64,000 nucleotides of DNA. It comes from Prinia subflava. Taxonomy: Eukaryota > Chordata > Aves > Passeriformes > Cisticolidae. Positions 49,701-62,974 of the stretch are shown here, piece by piece (positions within the stretch are counted from its first letter, which is position 1; each line of letters opens with the position of its first letter). The notes under the pieces are model-generated. The model saw only the letters and a list, made by a program, of their open reading frames with translations, was not told where the DNA came from and did no database searches. A program made the translations under genes and the position numbers. Location of the stretch: positions 44,710,767-44,774,766 of the forward strand of contig NC_086251.1 in NCBI RefSeq assembly GCF_021018805.1, in the 5' to 3' direction.

Positions 49701-52331
49701 AAAGTGATTGGAAATGAGAAAAAAATGGTGGATTATTAAAGGAAATGTGCAGTGTAAAAATGGATTTGAAATGACCATTAAAATGTTGTTGAGATGTTGC
49801 AAGTGAATATATCTCAACCGATTATTCTAAAGACAAAGTAGTTTGGCAAAGGTACTGTTATTAAGAAATATAAATGTCTTGACAATTTCATGTGTCTTGT
49901 ACCTTTATTATTTAAATCATCAAGATTAAGATTTTAGCTGATCATTTAAATAAATAGTCTTGAAAAATAATTACTAATCAGACTAAAAATAATAAGAGAA
50001 CCAAAGACTTTGCCCATATCACTGAAAGCTGCTCAACTAATCATTCTTTAAAGCTTTGGTGAATATTTTTGAATATTGCTCAACAGATGAAATTGCTGCT
50101 GCTTTTCTAAGGAGACTACTTAAAAACCCTTAAACTTCAACCTTATGAAATGATGTCTAACACTGAGCCTACAATTTATTTGTCTGGTATGTATTGAACT
50201 GTTCTTGTTCATGTTTTCCCTTAACACTGCCCAGATCAGAACACACCATTCCCACATCTTAACACTGTCCATTTTTCTAAGAAATAAAAGTTGTTATTTT
50301 AGCCCTACTTAAGACATGCACATCTTGGAAGCATGTGCCTTTGTTGACTAACCCACAGATGGATTATAGCTCAGCAGTATATAGAATTATATGGAATTTA
50401 CTTTATCTATGCCAAAGAGGTATAAAAAGGGTTGAGGTAGAAAAAATGCTTTTCCGTGGAAAGCATTCTACGTCTCACTAATACTTTAGTGAACTAAAAT
50501 GCTATAGCTGCATTTGTTTAATTGTTGTTATAAATGTTCTCATAGTCAATGATAACTCCTACCTCACCACCTGCAAGCACACATGGTCCCAAAAATCAAG
50601 GATTTTATTCCTTTTACTGGTTTTGTCCAGAGTATAAAAGCTTTGAATAACACTAATGTGAAGAAAATAAGTAACCTCCTTTCTCTAGGCAACTGTACTT
50701 TCTGGGTCACTGGAAACTATTAACAGTATATACAGAACAGGAAAATTATGCTAAGTGTTCCCTGTTCCTGGCAATCTTAACCCTTTAATTAATTTGGCTT
50801 ATATTCATCCATAAAGATAGTTTTGAGAGAAAGATATGCTTTTAATTCCCCTGCATTCCTTCTAGTTAGCTATCAGTTTGTGATGCCTATGCTTTCTTTG
50901 CCTGCTTTCATTTGCACTGTGGTCTCAGCCTTCAAATATTCAACATTACAAATTGATTTCACACTGTCATGTCACTCAGACAGTGCAAAAAATGTAAAGC
51001 TCAAATTAAATCACTTACACTGAATACCCTGACTTTTTCTAGGTATAAGTTTCAGTTTCATAATGTTGCTTCAATGTAGCTTGTGGTGTGTTAATATGAT
51101 ATATTCCAGCTATTAAGTTTTAACAGGCATAGCAGGATTTTTATGGGTGAGGGTTTTTGCACAAAATATGAGGCATTTTAAGGCACCTGCTTTGGCATTT
51201 CAAGAAATATTCCCTGAAAAACAGTGAAATACATCCACGATAAGCTACTAAAAAATGTAAGTCTCTATGCCGGCCCTCTCTGCTAAATAAGAGATTTCCC
51301 AGTGTACTGGCCTTGCCTGAGAAATACCAGTGATTATCCTTTCAATATAAAATAAAATGCTTAGCTGTTTTATTCATATGTGGATAAGAAAAATTATACA
51401 GATCAGTTTAAACATACCTTCCTTAGTTTCTGCTCCAAATATATAAAACAACCATTTTACAAATTACAGTCTAAGTACTGAATTCTTTAGCTTCTTCAGA
51501 AAGTGATTTCAAGTTTGACATTACAACCATTCATACACTCTATATGGAATTTTAATTATAAAAAGAAATTTTTACTGAGTGAAGATAGATGAACCACAGA
51601 AACTCTCCCCTTGATTCCTATTCCACCTGCCCACACCTTAGATTTCTGGCATCATCTGATTCTGATAATCTTTGTGTAGCTGAAAGACCATAAATTTTCT
51701 CTCTGTGTATTACAAGCAGTGACATATGAACGTCAGAGTTTCAGTTTATGTTGAAAAATCTGGATGTTTATCTTCTGAACCCATGGCAACTCAGAGTTTA
51801 TTAAATTAAGGCTAGGAAACACAATAGTTGAATAGTGAAGTGTATAAACTACGAACATTATTGATAGTTTCTGCACTGTGTCAGTATTCAGATAGTACAG
51901 ACTAAACCCCCACATTCTCCCTTGCAATGAGCTGAGTCAATTAAAAAGAATCTCAGATTGATGATTCACAGATTTGAAAGCCAGAAGGCAGTAGCATTTA
52001 AGGCCAGTGTTTAGTCTGTCCTGCATAACACATGGCCTGGGATTGTCCTGTATTTTTTTCTTACCTGTTACAAAAACTGTCTTGAGTAGAAATATCCCAG
52101 CTTGAGTCAAAAGTTTGGAGATTCATAGCTCAAATAGAATATTTTGTATATTCATATAATATATATTTAATGTGAAATATTTTTTTCAAAATATAAAGAG
52201 ATTCAATTCCCACTTTTCTGGTCTGCAATGCTCTTGTCATCTCAGCTGTTTCAGTTCCAGGTGTCTATATTTATACAGACATAGAATTTTTTTCTAAAGG
52301 ATAGAACAAGTAATCAATTAACATTTTATTA
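46772..52331. other. unannotated DNA with one GC-richer block
   Basis: No gene is supported. A block at about 47850-48440 is richer in GC than its surroundings, with purine-rich GGAAGAGGGAAGGAGG runs, many CAGG words and an AATAAA near 48263. It could be an old LTR or other repeat but I cannot assign it. Sequence near 47570-47610 weakly recalls the MIR core and was not accepted. The rest is AT-rich, with a short (AT)n at about 49206-49219. Confidence 0.45.
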
Positions 52332-52396
52332 TAGAATCATAAAATACTTTGGGTTGAGGGAACCTTTAAATGTCATCTAGTCCAGCCCCATTTTGC
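52332..52396 (-). mobile_element. short CR1 LINE 3' end (minus)
   Basis: TAGAATCATAAAATACTTTG followed by GGGTTGAGGGAACCTTTAAA and TGTCATCTAGTCCAGCCCC is the reverse complement of the last 65 bases of CR1, including its terminal octamer region. It is a severely 5'-truncated copy on the minus strand. Confidence 0.82.
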
Positions 52397-55300
52397 TAAG
52401 CTGGGAAAAAATAGCATTTTTTATAATGAATATTTTTCTCATTTTAGGTGACTTTCTGTGACCTTCTTTAGATGTCAGTATTCTTCCCAAGATGCTGACA
52501 TTTGAGCTGGATGCAACAATTTAGGAGTTTTTGTACATAATATGAAAGATTATCATCATATGAATCGTCTGTTTTCAAGAATTTATGCATCAAGGATCAA
52601 ACTGGATTTTTGAGTCTGTATTCAACTTTCACTTTACAGAAATATTATTTTTGGATTTCTCTAGTGTTATAAATCCAAAGGGGACATCTCGATATATTTT
52701 AAGGAAAAGTTTAGACATCCAGGCTAAATAAAGTATCTCTTGTTCTTTACCATTCATTTTATTTAATTAAGTTGTCCTCTTCAATAACTCAAATAATTAA
52801 ACTTAACACTAAACTCAAAAGCACATTACAACTATATTAACATATGTATTAGCAAAGAAAACAAAAGAATTTATATACCAGACCACTTCTGGAGGAGTAA
52901 GCAGAGAAGACATATCAGTCTATTGTTTGCCAGTGTGCTGGCACTTAAGCTTCACCTTCATGAACTTATCCAGAGCTTGCAAATCTCTGACTGTTTTGGG
53001 TCAAAGAGCAGAAGACATTATAGGATAGAGGACACAGTAAACTGCACCAGGTTCCAAATAAAGACTGAATTTTCAGTCCCTATTTGAGTTTAAACAGCAG
53101 TAGAGGCACCTGGAGGAATTTTGATATTTTTGTTTCATTTTTTCTCAGTTCCCTATAATGTTCTGAATCTGCTCTTCAGCCTCACTTTTCACTTGCACCT
53201 TCCCAGCACATACATCACTGAGAGATGTTTGCATTCTTAAGCGGTGTCATAGAGTCTTTGCAAATGGAAGATCCAGAAAAATACTGACAGGCTCAGAGAA
53301 GTTACTGTTTCTGTCTTCTTTTCCCCTCTTTCCCCTCCCTTCTGTTCTTAAGGACTAAAAGGTTAAGTACTGATGCAATTTCACAAATGTGATTTCTTGG
53401 GGGTCATAAAGAAATTTTCAGTCCAACAACAGGTGTCCCATTGGCTCAGCTCCTCCATTGAGGGCTCTTTTTTCCTTTCCGAAGACTTTTCTACATGCTG
53501 CTTTGCTAAATATTTAATAATATGAAAATGAGATGCAAATTATTTATACACTCACTGCTTTTCCATTTGTGTTTCCAATTTAAGGGGGTAGGAATGACAG
53601 GTGAAGACAATAAAAACCAACAGGCTAAATTAAAGAAGACCAGGAGCAGTTCTTGTACTGAGATAAAGTGGCTATGCTGGATTTTCATCCAGAATTCTGG
53701 TGAGTAGCCTTCTGTTGGACACATTTGTCTTAGAGAAAACAAGACAGAGACAAGTGACAGCCTGCAGTGGTTCACTAGACACTGGAGGGTACTCCTTCCT
53801 ACCCACGACATAAACAAGCCCAGCCACCATCTCATCTTGACTTGCACTAAGTAACCTGTGACCTAAAAACAATAAGGGTCTCCAGAAGAAAAGAGCAAGG
53901 TCTTTCCCAAAGGTTTCAGCAGGAACCACACACAATTAACCTGAACACGATGAACTCATTGCAGTGTTAAAGCAAAGAGAAATGTTTATTACACTACGAC
54001 ATGCTCATTCACTCACGCTCTTTGAAATATTTTACTCAGAGCCAAAATCAGAAAGACACATATTTACGTTACATTATTAAGGCTGTTTTCCTAATTTCTG
54101 GGCAGTTCTGAAGGGTATGAAAATACAAAACAAAAGACATTCAGATACAGAAATCTAGATGGAATATTGTCTGCTTGGCTGTTCTTGAAATGCCTATTTT
54201 TCTGAGCCCTTTAACATCTAAATTTTTTTTAATAAATTTGTCCTCCAGTCACATTTGAGATGTGGAAAATAATTAAATTCCTCCTTTTGTTAAGAGTCAT
54301 TATTTGATTCAGTCTTATGAACATCCTGTAACATGATCAAGCACCTATCCTACCTCAGCTTTGTTTCCAATAGGAGCTTATCACAGCATTTAGAGAAAAG
54401 ATTTTGACAAGGTTGGATGGCAGAGACTTGTAATTACTGGGTTTTTCACAGTATAACCTCTGGACACTTCTGTTATTTTTCAGAATATATGGCACTGCAG
54501 GAGATGCTCATCTTGATGTCCTCTCAAATTCCCTTTTTTTCATTCATGGTAAGCTGAAATCACACATATTTCAAGTTTTTGCTTTACCCTCTCCTTTTCA
54601 GAAAGGTTTTACTTTGCTGTTATGAATGTGATCATCCTGTGTTTATTCTATCCTTATTTGAAAAAAGTCTAAAATAATTCATAGAAATTTTATGAAGCTG
54701 AGTTTTCAGAATTTCATTGGTTTGCTCTAAATAGCATCTTGCACTGAAAGATCTTGTTGAGAGTTGTTGATTACAGCTGAAACGAAATTAAATCCTGCAG
54801 CAATTTATTAGGAGAGTGTGATCAGCTCACCTGTTGCATAACTGAAGTGTTTAATAGTTATAATGTTGAAAAGCAGAAACTGAAGTGCTATGGAAAATGT
54901 GGGATTCCCTATAGAGGCAATGGGCTGCAGTTTCTCAGTGGCCTGATTTCAGGCAGCTTCAGTTGCTCCTGCAAGCTGCTTTGAGAAGGGAATGCAGAGA
55001 AAAGTTAAACCATGTCATAAACTTTTATAATTTCTCTTCCAAGAAGGGTTTATGTTTCAGAATGTAGAAGATATGTTCAAAATCTTCCAAGGCTGTCAGT
55101 CTCAAAGCAAATATAAGTATATGCATATGGCATGGGGGAGGAATTTTAAGTATTATTTTATTTGTACTGTGTAAGCAAAATGCCTAAATAGGCCCATGGT
55201 TAAAATTCAAATATTAAAAAGAGAAGAACAGGGTAAAAAAGGAAAAGGGTAAAAGGGTCATAAATATGTGCCTGTACATATAATTTAAACATATTTTCTT

Positions 55301-58300
55301 CCCTTGCTGGAAATGGTGAATGTTCCTTAGATACATTTTTAATCTGGCATCAATTATACAGTCTTTATTTTTACCTGGAAAATATGATTATGTAAAACAC
55401 TACCTACCTTCATCTATATATAAAGTTATAAAAATGATATGATGCCCAGAATGTACAGACTGTCTAGAGAAGATGACCTGCAATTTGTATTCATGCATTC
55501 CACTGTTAACTTCATGGTGCTTCTCTATTGTCAGGCATACTTGTAGTTTTCTTTGCACAATTGAGATAAGACACTTAAATATCAGCACAGCTGTGGTACT
55601 GAATTTCCAATGAAACTCTGCATGAAATTGTTCTCTCAATTAAAGTTGTGTAAATTATTTACAAGGGTTCATACTTACTTTGTTTGGATTGTAAAAGCAC
55701 ATAGGTGTTGTACACTTAGTTGATTTCACACTGTAAAGACATGCTGGAGCAGAGTTATCTTCAGAGGCTGTGCATTGATTCTGCCACTCCCTGTTACTCT
55801 CACTGCTTGACACACTGATTCACACATAAGATGAACTAAGTTGTTTTCAGTGCAAAAATGTAATCTCAAAACAAGGTAAATGTTCTCATTTATTTTTAAA
55901 ATCCACTCCCATATTTCAAGCCTTTTCTAAATTCTACCACTTCGTCAGATATTGAAGACGTTTAAGGTATCAAATCATTAAAGGTACAGCAAAAATCACA
56001 GTTAGAAAGAAATCTGTGTGATTTGTATTAAAAACATACAATTTTGAGGTTTGTGATTTAATACTCAGCGGAATTAATGGAAAAATGTGGTGGTAATGTC
56101 ATCAAATATAGAATGTCAGCTATAATCTGATGTCACAGATAGATGTTTTGTCTTTGTATTTCTATTTTTTTAATTAAAAATGCTGCCTCTAAAGTGAACC
56201 AACAAAAGTTAGAATGTTGTGTATATATATGCTAATATGTAGCTTTTTTTTGCATTTTTATTTTGCATATACATCTCTTTTTACACTGAGTTTATCATGC
56301 TTGAAACAGCAGGACAAAAGGAAAGAAGCAGCAAACTATAAGATATTATATCTACTGTAAATAATGATAGTGTATTTCATGCTTTTATATCTCTAATTTC
56401 TTAGTAACTAATGTTCCCTTTTTATCATTGAGTACATCATGTGTTAGAGGTGTGTAACATTTATATGTGTTTTCTCTTACTGTATTTATATTAAATTACA
56501 TCATCTGATTTGATCTCTTCTGCAGGACAAAAAGTTCTTTATTTGATAAAGATTGAGGGATGGAATATAACACTTTGTCCTTTAAATGAAGAAGAGATGA
56601 TTCATGTAAATAAATATGTTCCTTTTTCTCAATTATACTCCACTCCTACACCCTCACATGCAAGTTGTAACATGTATTTGGTGTTTTTTTTTGATTATTA
56701 GGGCTTATTGTCTCTGTCTACATAACCAATGTAAAAGAAGTAAAATGCCCTAGAAGGTGTTAAAAGGGATAGTCTGGTGTGATGCCAAACAACACAAAAG
56801 CCAAAATTACCTCAGCAAGAACAAAAGTATCTGTAAAGTGAATTGAAGCATTTCTAGCCTGTGACAGAAACTGGTCCTTTTCTATCACATTATCTTTGAA
56901 GCTTCATCTTTATTCCCAAACACAGTAGATGTGTATTATTTTGTAGAATACCAGTTAACTTGTCCTATAATGACCTCAAACTCTACTTACTGCAGCAAAT
57001 ATCAAATTAATGGTTGTTCTCACCTGTTTTACTAATAGGTAACTGTAAGGTAACTCAGGAGGTATTTATTATCTTCACAAGGAAAATCAGAAAGTTGCAA
57101 ATTTGTATTAAAAATATGTAAATTTTAATTGAAGGTATATATTTGAGGAGAAAAAAAATTAAATACTTTAACCCAACATCTTGTCATTCTCAGATGAGAA
57201 TGACAGTGAGTCCAAAGGAAAACTCTGAATTATGAAGAGAACAGGGATGATCTTACAAACTTCACAAGAAATATGAAATGTTTAAAATAAAAAAATATGA
57301 TGTTTAGGTGTTTCTTAAAGAATTTTTGTTAACATTTTCACAGTGTTTTATTACACAGACCCACTGGGAAATTTTTAAAAATATAATTCTTTTCATCATA
57401 ATTTTAAATGAAACTATATTTAAAAAAAATCCTGGGACAGAAAAAAATATCAGATTTTGATAGCTTTGTTAAATTTTCTATGGAAATTCTTCCTAGTATT
57501 TCCTTGTCTTGCACAGAGCATTTTTGAGGGCCTTCTGTGTTGTTGTTGTTGTTGTAGGTCACTCATGAACTTTTCAACTCTGCATGCTCAGCTTGCATTC
57601 TGAAAGATGCTCATGGCTACTGTAATATAGCCCATCCATAACTGGTTGCTGTGCCACTGTGTTCATAAGCAGTCAGCTGTTTACAGCAGCGTGGTATTGC
57701 AGAGTCCCTCATCACTCAGGACTTACAATTTATATGCATACTGCCTTGCTTTTGGGGATACTTACAAACGTGCTGCTTAGAAGTTCAGTTTGCTCCTTAG
57801 TTGATGTATCTCATAATCAGTGGATTATGAAATTTTCCATAATAATAAACAAAGAATAAACTGCTGACTCTTTGCTGATGCTTGATTAGAAAAGAAGTAT
57901 TGAAATCTATATGTTACAATTTATGTATATAATTTGAAGATGTAAAACGATTTTTGCTAACAGATGAGGAGAGAACACAGAGAAGCAAACACTCTGAAAT
58001 GTTTACTAAAATGTGTACATTTATAATAGTTAGTTATTCTTATCCAATTCTTACACAGTCAGATGTAAAATTAAAACCATTTTGGACACATTTGGTACAG
58101 ATGTCATATTATTGACAAGCTTTGTCACATTTCCAAAGTCATCACTGTCATGTACCTGAATAAATTTAATTTTGCATTTCTGCATCAAATTTGTTGAAAT
58201 GATAAATAAAAACCCTATCAAGTGGCCTTCACGGGCATCCCTTACTTCAGGAAAAGCCTGGTTTAATCTGAATGCATGCTATTGCTTAAATTATTTGTTC

Positions 58301-58861
58301 AATTTATATCTTAACTCTTACGGTAACATTTGCTAACATTCAGTGAAACATTAGTAATTCCTGATAGCATTGGAGGGGTGTTTCAAAAGCTGCCCATATC
58401 AGGAGGTGAATTTGACCATGCATATTCTATATTACATGAATTAGGCAGACTACACACTTGGTACAAGCTTCTTTATTCAAATACTGGTACTAATAATACT
58501 TTTTATTTAACTTCAAATAATGGTAGACATGGGAATTAATGCTGAGGGGGGAAAAAGTGTTTTCCCAATTGGTTACACTGTATGAAATTTGCATGCTTTA
58601 TGATTGCACTTAGTCATAAAATAATTTCTTTAACTTGTATGGAATTAATGAGGACAGAAGTTTTCATGGATGATTCTGGTATATTTTGGTACTTTAGTAG
58701 AAGCATTATTTTCCATTGATGTTCAATTAGTTATACTCGATATTTACTGGAAATAAGTCTTGTTTCACACAAGTTTCATCAGGAACATAACTGCCTTTGA
58801 TGCAGAAATTTAGACTAGCAAGCAAGATTTTTCAGAAAAGCTCATAGAGAAGACAGATATC
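52397..58861. other. unannotated AT-rich DNA
   Basis: No gene or mobile element is recognised. A near-palindrome with 11-bp arms is at 57182-57205, and a (TTG)n tract of about six copies at 57538-57556. Open frames up to 113 codons on the minus strand (53506-53847) match nothing I know and overlap another frame on the opposite strand. Confidence 0.5.
57182..57205. repeat. 24-bp hairpin, 11-bp arms with 2-base loop
   Basis: TGTCATTCTCA and TGAGAATGACA are exact reverse complements separated by only GA. It is a short perfect dyad of unknown role. Confidence 0.85.
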
Positions 58862-58977
58862 TCAATGAAGAATGGGTTCTGAAAATGAGTTTGAGTTATC
58901 AGACCATATATGTGAAATAATAAAGTAGGACATTTTTAGATAACTCAAACTCATTTTCAGAACTTATTCCTCATTGA
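58862..58977. repeat. inverted repeat, 39-bp arms with 38-base spacer
   Basis: The left arm is at 58862-58900 and the right arm at 58939-58977. The inner 24 bases of the arms are exact reverse complements (TTCTGAAAATGAG... against ...CTCATTTTCAGAA). The outer 15 match except for three transition-type differences, giving 36 of 39. A further TGTCTT/AAGACA match can be aligned outside the arms with a small gap. The unit resembles a miniature inverted-repeat transposon or a fold-back hairpin, and as RNA it would form a long stem. The spacer, rich in A and T, contains AATAATAAA. I do not recognise the termini as a named element, and a target-site duplication is not evident. Confidence 0.9.
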
Positions 58978-58987
58978 ATTGTCTTAC

Positions 58988-59039
58988 ATATATATATATA
59001 TATATCTTGCTTATGTTACTATATCTTGCTTATGTTACT
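58988..59039. repeat. (AT)n and 19-bp tandem duplication
   Basis: An 18-base (AT)n run at 58988-59005 overlaps the first of two exact tandem copies of the 19-base unit ATATCTTGCTTATGTTACT, at 59002-59020 and 59021-59039. The identity of the copies implies a recent duplication. It starts only about 10 bases after the inverted repeat ends. Confidence 0.93.
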
Positions 59040-60644
59040 AAATTACTTTTCTTTTGTAAGCCTTTAAACCTTCCAGGACCTTAATGTGGGATATGACACA
59101 ACATGAGAAATATATATTCTAGAATAAAACAAAGAATTAATTTTATTTTACAAAAAAGCTATTTCAGCTTTAATATTAACAAGGTCACACTATCATTAAG
59201 AACTGAAGTTCCACATATATATAAATCTTCACATGTCCAATAAATCTTAGCAATAACGCCTAATAAAGCATAGTTTGTAGGCATGAATTCCAGTAATTTT
59301 GGGGATCTGTCTCTTCTTGCCTGTATTTTAATTTCATTGAGGTTTTTTTTGTTTGTTTTCAATAATATCTGCACATATAAAATGATACTGAGGTTAACAA
59401 CTGGCAATACTAATATATTAATTTTTTTAAAAAATATTTCATTTTGCTTTTAAATTTTTGAAAGCAAAGTTGAAAAATAACCCTGAGAGATCTAATACTA
59501 TTTCCCTTTTTTGTACATTTTCTTGAAAATGCCTCCTTTCTCAGCTACATTAGATAGACAATCTAATGTTTAAATGTTTAGAATAAGTTCTTTTCCTATT
59601 TTTTGCCCTTCTTCATATGTACAGCTAATTATGAAACTCCTTAGAATATTCTTCATTTATGGCATTGCATCGTGGATACCCTCTTCTGCATTACCTGAAA
59701 TCTGACCACTGAGTTAACTCCTGGTCTAAGAAAGTGGAATAATGGAATAATTTAAGTGTGCCAACTTGTTCTGGGTGTTCCAAAGGCAGACCACCTTGCC
59801 AGGTATGCCACACATTATAAATGCTTTGCCTTGTTAGGATTGGTAGTACTTTGGTGGGTTTTCATATAAATGTAGTAAAATCGTGGCAGAGAAGAGACGT
59901 AACATCTTTCACCTTCTTATTCACTCTTCCCAATTGTAAGATCACAAATCTGTATTTTTTATTTAGTGTTCTTTGCATATTAACTTCAGATTAGGGAATG
60001 AACACTTATTCATTAAGATGATAACTAGGATAAAATTTTGTGTTCCTATTTTCTCTTAACGTTGATTTTACAAAATTAATCAAATCAAATTTAAACCCAT
60101 GGGAAATAATATATTCTTAGCTAATATAAGATATATATAGCATAAACAACTAAAACCTGTAGGAAGAGAACAATGTCATTAGGTATAAGATTTTCTTTAT
60201 GTAGTGTATTACTGTTCTATGAACACTTGAGTGGTTGATATTCAGCTGCGAAAGCCAAGAATATCCTTTTTCCCAAAGAGCATTAAATTTATCTCAGCAG
60301 ACTGTCCAAGCAATTCAATTTTGTTAAGAACTGATGAAAATCTATCATTTGGAATGATGGACGGATATGGCACTTCCTTCAGTCCAATTTAAGTGCTGAG
60401 TATAGGCAGCAATGGTAATTCTTTTAAAAGTGAGCCACAGCAGTATGTTGTCTCTTTCTGTTAACATTGAACCACCAACTTGCAGAATGGCACATCCATC
60501 AAATAAGAAATCTTAATGCATGAGCTACGTGTCCATCACTATTTTGAAATGAACAAAGTTGTTGTCATCACCATCATGTTTTATATCTATCTAGTACCTT
60601 TTATTTCATACCTTAGTCTCAGTTCATGACACACATTTTTGGTG
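59040..60644. other. unannotated AT-rich DNA
   Basis: No gene or recognisable repeat. The open frames are short and unremarkable. Confidence 0.55.
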
Positions 60645-60824
60645 GAGGTTAAAGGAAGAGGTTGCCTGGAGAAGTTGTGGAAGATTCCTGAAAGTGTTCA
60701 AGGCTAGGTTGGATGGGGCTTTAAGAAACCTGATCTAGTGAAAGGTGTCCCTGCCCGTGGCAGGATAATTGGAAACCAAATTATCCCAAAGGATCTTCCA
60801 GTCCACACCATTCTAGGATTCCAT
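60645..60824 (+). mobile_element. CR1 LINE 3' end (plus)
   Basis: A clear CR1 3' terminus: GAGGTTGCCTGGAGAAGTTG, AAAGTGTTCAAGGCTAGGTT, GGATGGGGCTTTAAGAAACC, TGATCTAGTGAAAGGTGTCC and CTGCCCGTGGCAGGA, then CCACACCATTCTAGGATTCC. It is 5'-truncated, lacks coding sequence and has a small internal deletion near its start. Confidence 0.93.
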
Positions 60825-62969
60825 ATTTTGTGTGTAATGGTACACTTACTTTTCCTTCCTTTGGTAGGACAACATAAGAGCCTTTTATTTCTTTTTTTTT
60901 TGTAAACGTATGTCTAAACATGAGATAGGAAGAAATATTAAGGTGTGTTCTAATGGCAAACTTTCTTGATAATATTCAGATAAGGAAAATTATTATGAAA
61001 AGCCCATATCTTTTCCTTTTGATGTTGACTCACTATCATGAGATACAAATATATCTTTCCAAAGTGCTCAGTCATATTTTTAGGGAGGAATGCTTAACTT
61101 TTGTAAAGAGGTAGCTAGAAACTCATTTCATGCCAATTATATTTGGGAAAAAGCTATAATTGAGAAAATCTGGAGACTATATGAACTATTTGCTCTTGTT
61201 TTCTTGATATATAACCGTTGATGAAGATGCCAGTTACATACATTGCAGATTTTATGACTGCCACGTGTACTTCCTGCATTGTTAATATCCTCAGTATCGA
61301 GGATGCAACAACTTTTGGAAAATTAAGTTATTTTCATGTTCTTTCTTCTTAGGGTAGTCTCAATGTTGAAGTAGATCTATAATATTAGGACTACTGAGAA
61401 ATGATACAGAGGAGGATAAAAGGCACTAAACAAGTTAATCGTCCTTATACCTCAATTTCTATCTGATCTAGAAGGGACTATTTATCATTTTGAACCATCA
61501 GTCTTACATTCTTTACTAATGTTGTTTTTTCTTTTATTTTAATTACACATAAGATAAACATGACATTATAACACAATACTTATTAACATTGGCTATTTCA
61601 GTGTAATAAGATTTTTAAGACATCTTTCTACCACTATCTCATGAAAACACAAGATGTGTTTAGATTGCACAGAATAATACTTGAATAGTGTCAGAGTAAT
61701 TATGCCTCATTCATTTGACATTTCTTGGCATATGGAGAAGGCATATTTACATTCAAGTGCTAAATCAACCAATTTCCTTAAAATAGATAAAAAGGACGCT
61801 ACTGTTGTTTTATAATTTATTTCATCACTTTTTTAAAAAATCTAATTTAGCTGTAATTTTTCTTATCTCCTTAAAGCCCTGCAATAGCTCTCTGGCTGAT
61901 GTGACATGGCTACATAACCGTTCTCTTTCAGCAAAGTATTTGAAGTGTGTCTAAATGCTGAAAAACTATCCATGTCCTTACTTGCCAGTGGTTGTTGAAT
62001 TCCCATTACATTTGTGTTTTGAAGGACAGGGTGGGTTTAAAAACTTTGAATGATAGGGTTGGACAGCTCAAAAGAGTCGTAAAAGGACAATCTTTCATTT
62101 TCTTAGTTTCCTTTAATACAACAGCACCTGATTGTTTGTCACAGTTGAGTTAGCTAATTGATATACTGCTAAAAGAGATGGATAAGCATTGGGAAAGCCT
62201 ATATCAATCTGTTAATCACATTTGTTTGTTGAAATTCCATCAGGAAATCAATAAAACAGACTCAGACTTTCCATATATTCTGTTGTCTTACCCCACTTTC
62301 CCTGTGCATGATACACCAGGGACACAACATTACTCTTCATAGCCTGTAGCTATGTCTGGAGTTAAAAGGTCTCTGTATCATTTGTAAAGCTTTTTCTGTT
62401 TTCATATGACTTTTCATCAGCCTATGAAATAAAAATGTGGAGATAAAACTTATGGGATTTCAGAAACTCTTCATTTGGCATTTGAACATTAAATGTTCAC
62501 TGGATCCTTTATTTCAAAGCCAAGAAAAGGTATTGCTATTATCCCAGAAATTTGTACAATATAATATTTTCTTTTTGAATTATGTGACACTACAGTCTTG
62601 CCCCCATTCCTATTCTGTATTTTTAAACTCCCTTAGAAAGCATGTCATAGATGACTCTGAGATTTAGGGCACAATTCATGAAGCTTTAAAGAGAAAAAAA
62701 AATAGGTCACCAGCCATTCATTATATGTTCTTCAGATGCTGGAGTTAAAGTCAAGCCTTCTCAGAACATCTTCAGATGAGATTATTTTCACAGAGATTAG
62801 TATCTGTTAGAAATCAGTGCCTTCTGAATTCTAAGCAGTAGAGACTTTTTTGGTTTTTTTTTTTTTGGAAGTTGAGGAGGAATGGGTTGAAAGTAGAAAT
62901 ATAATTCTTAGGTGAAAAAAAATCCTCTGCTACCTTCCCCCACAGATTTTTCTGACCAATATTATATTG
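60825..62969. other. unannotated AT-rich DNA
   Basis: No gene, RNA gene or recognised mobile element. The open frame at 62437-62667 is short and has no family resemblance. A T-run of about 12 lies near 62857-62868. Confidence 0.55.
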
Positions 62970-62974
62970 GATTA
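62970..62974. repeat. target-site duplication, left copy
   Basis: GATTA immediately precedes the TG terminus of the family B LTR and is repeated exactly at 63566-63570. Confidence 0.85.

Noticed and set aside
58040..58220. Possible conserved non-coding element
   Set aside because: The sequence has the feel of conserved AT-rich DNA, but this cannot be shown without an alignment.
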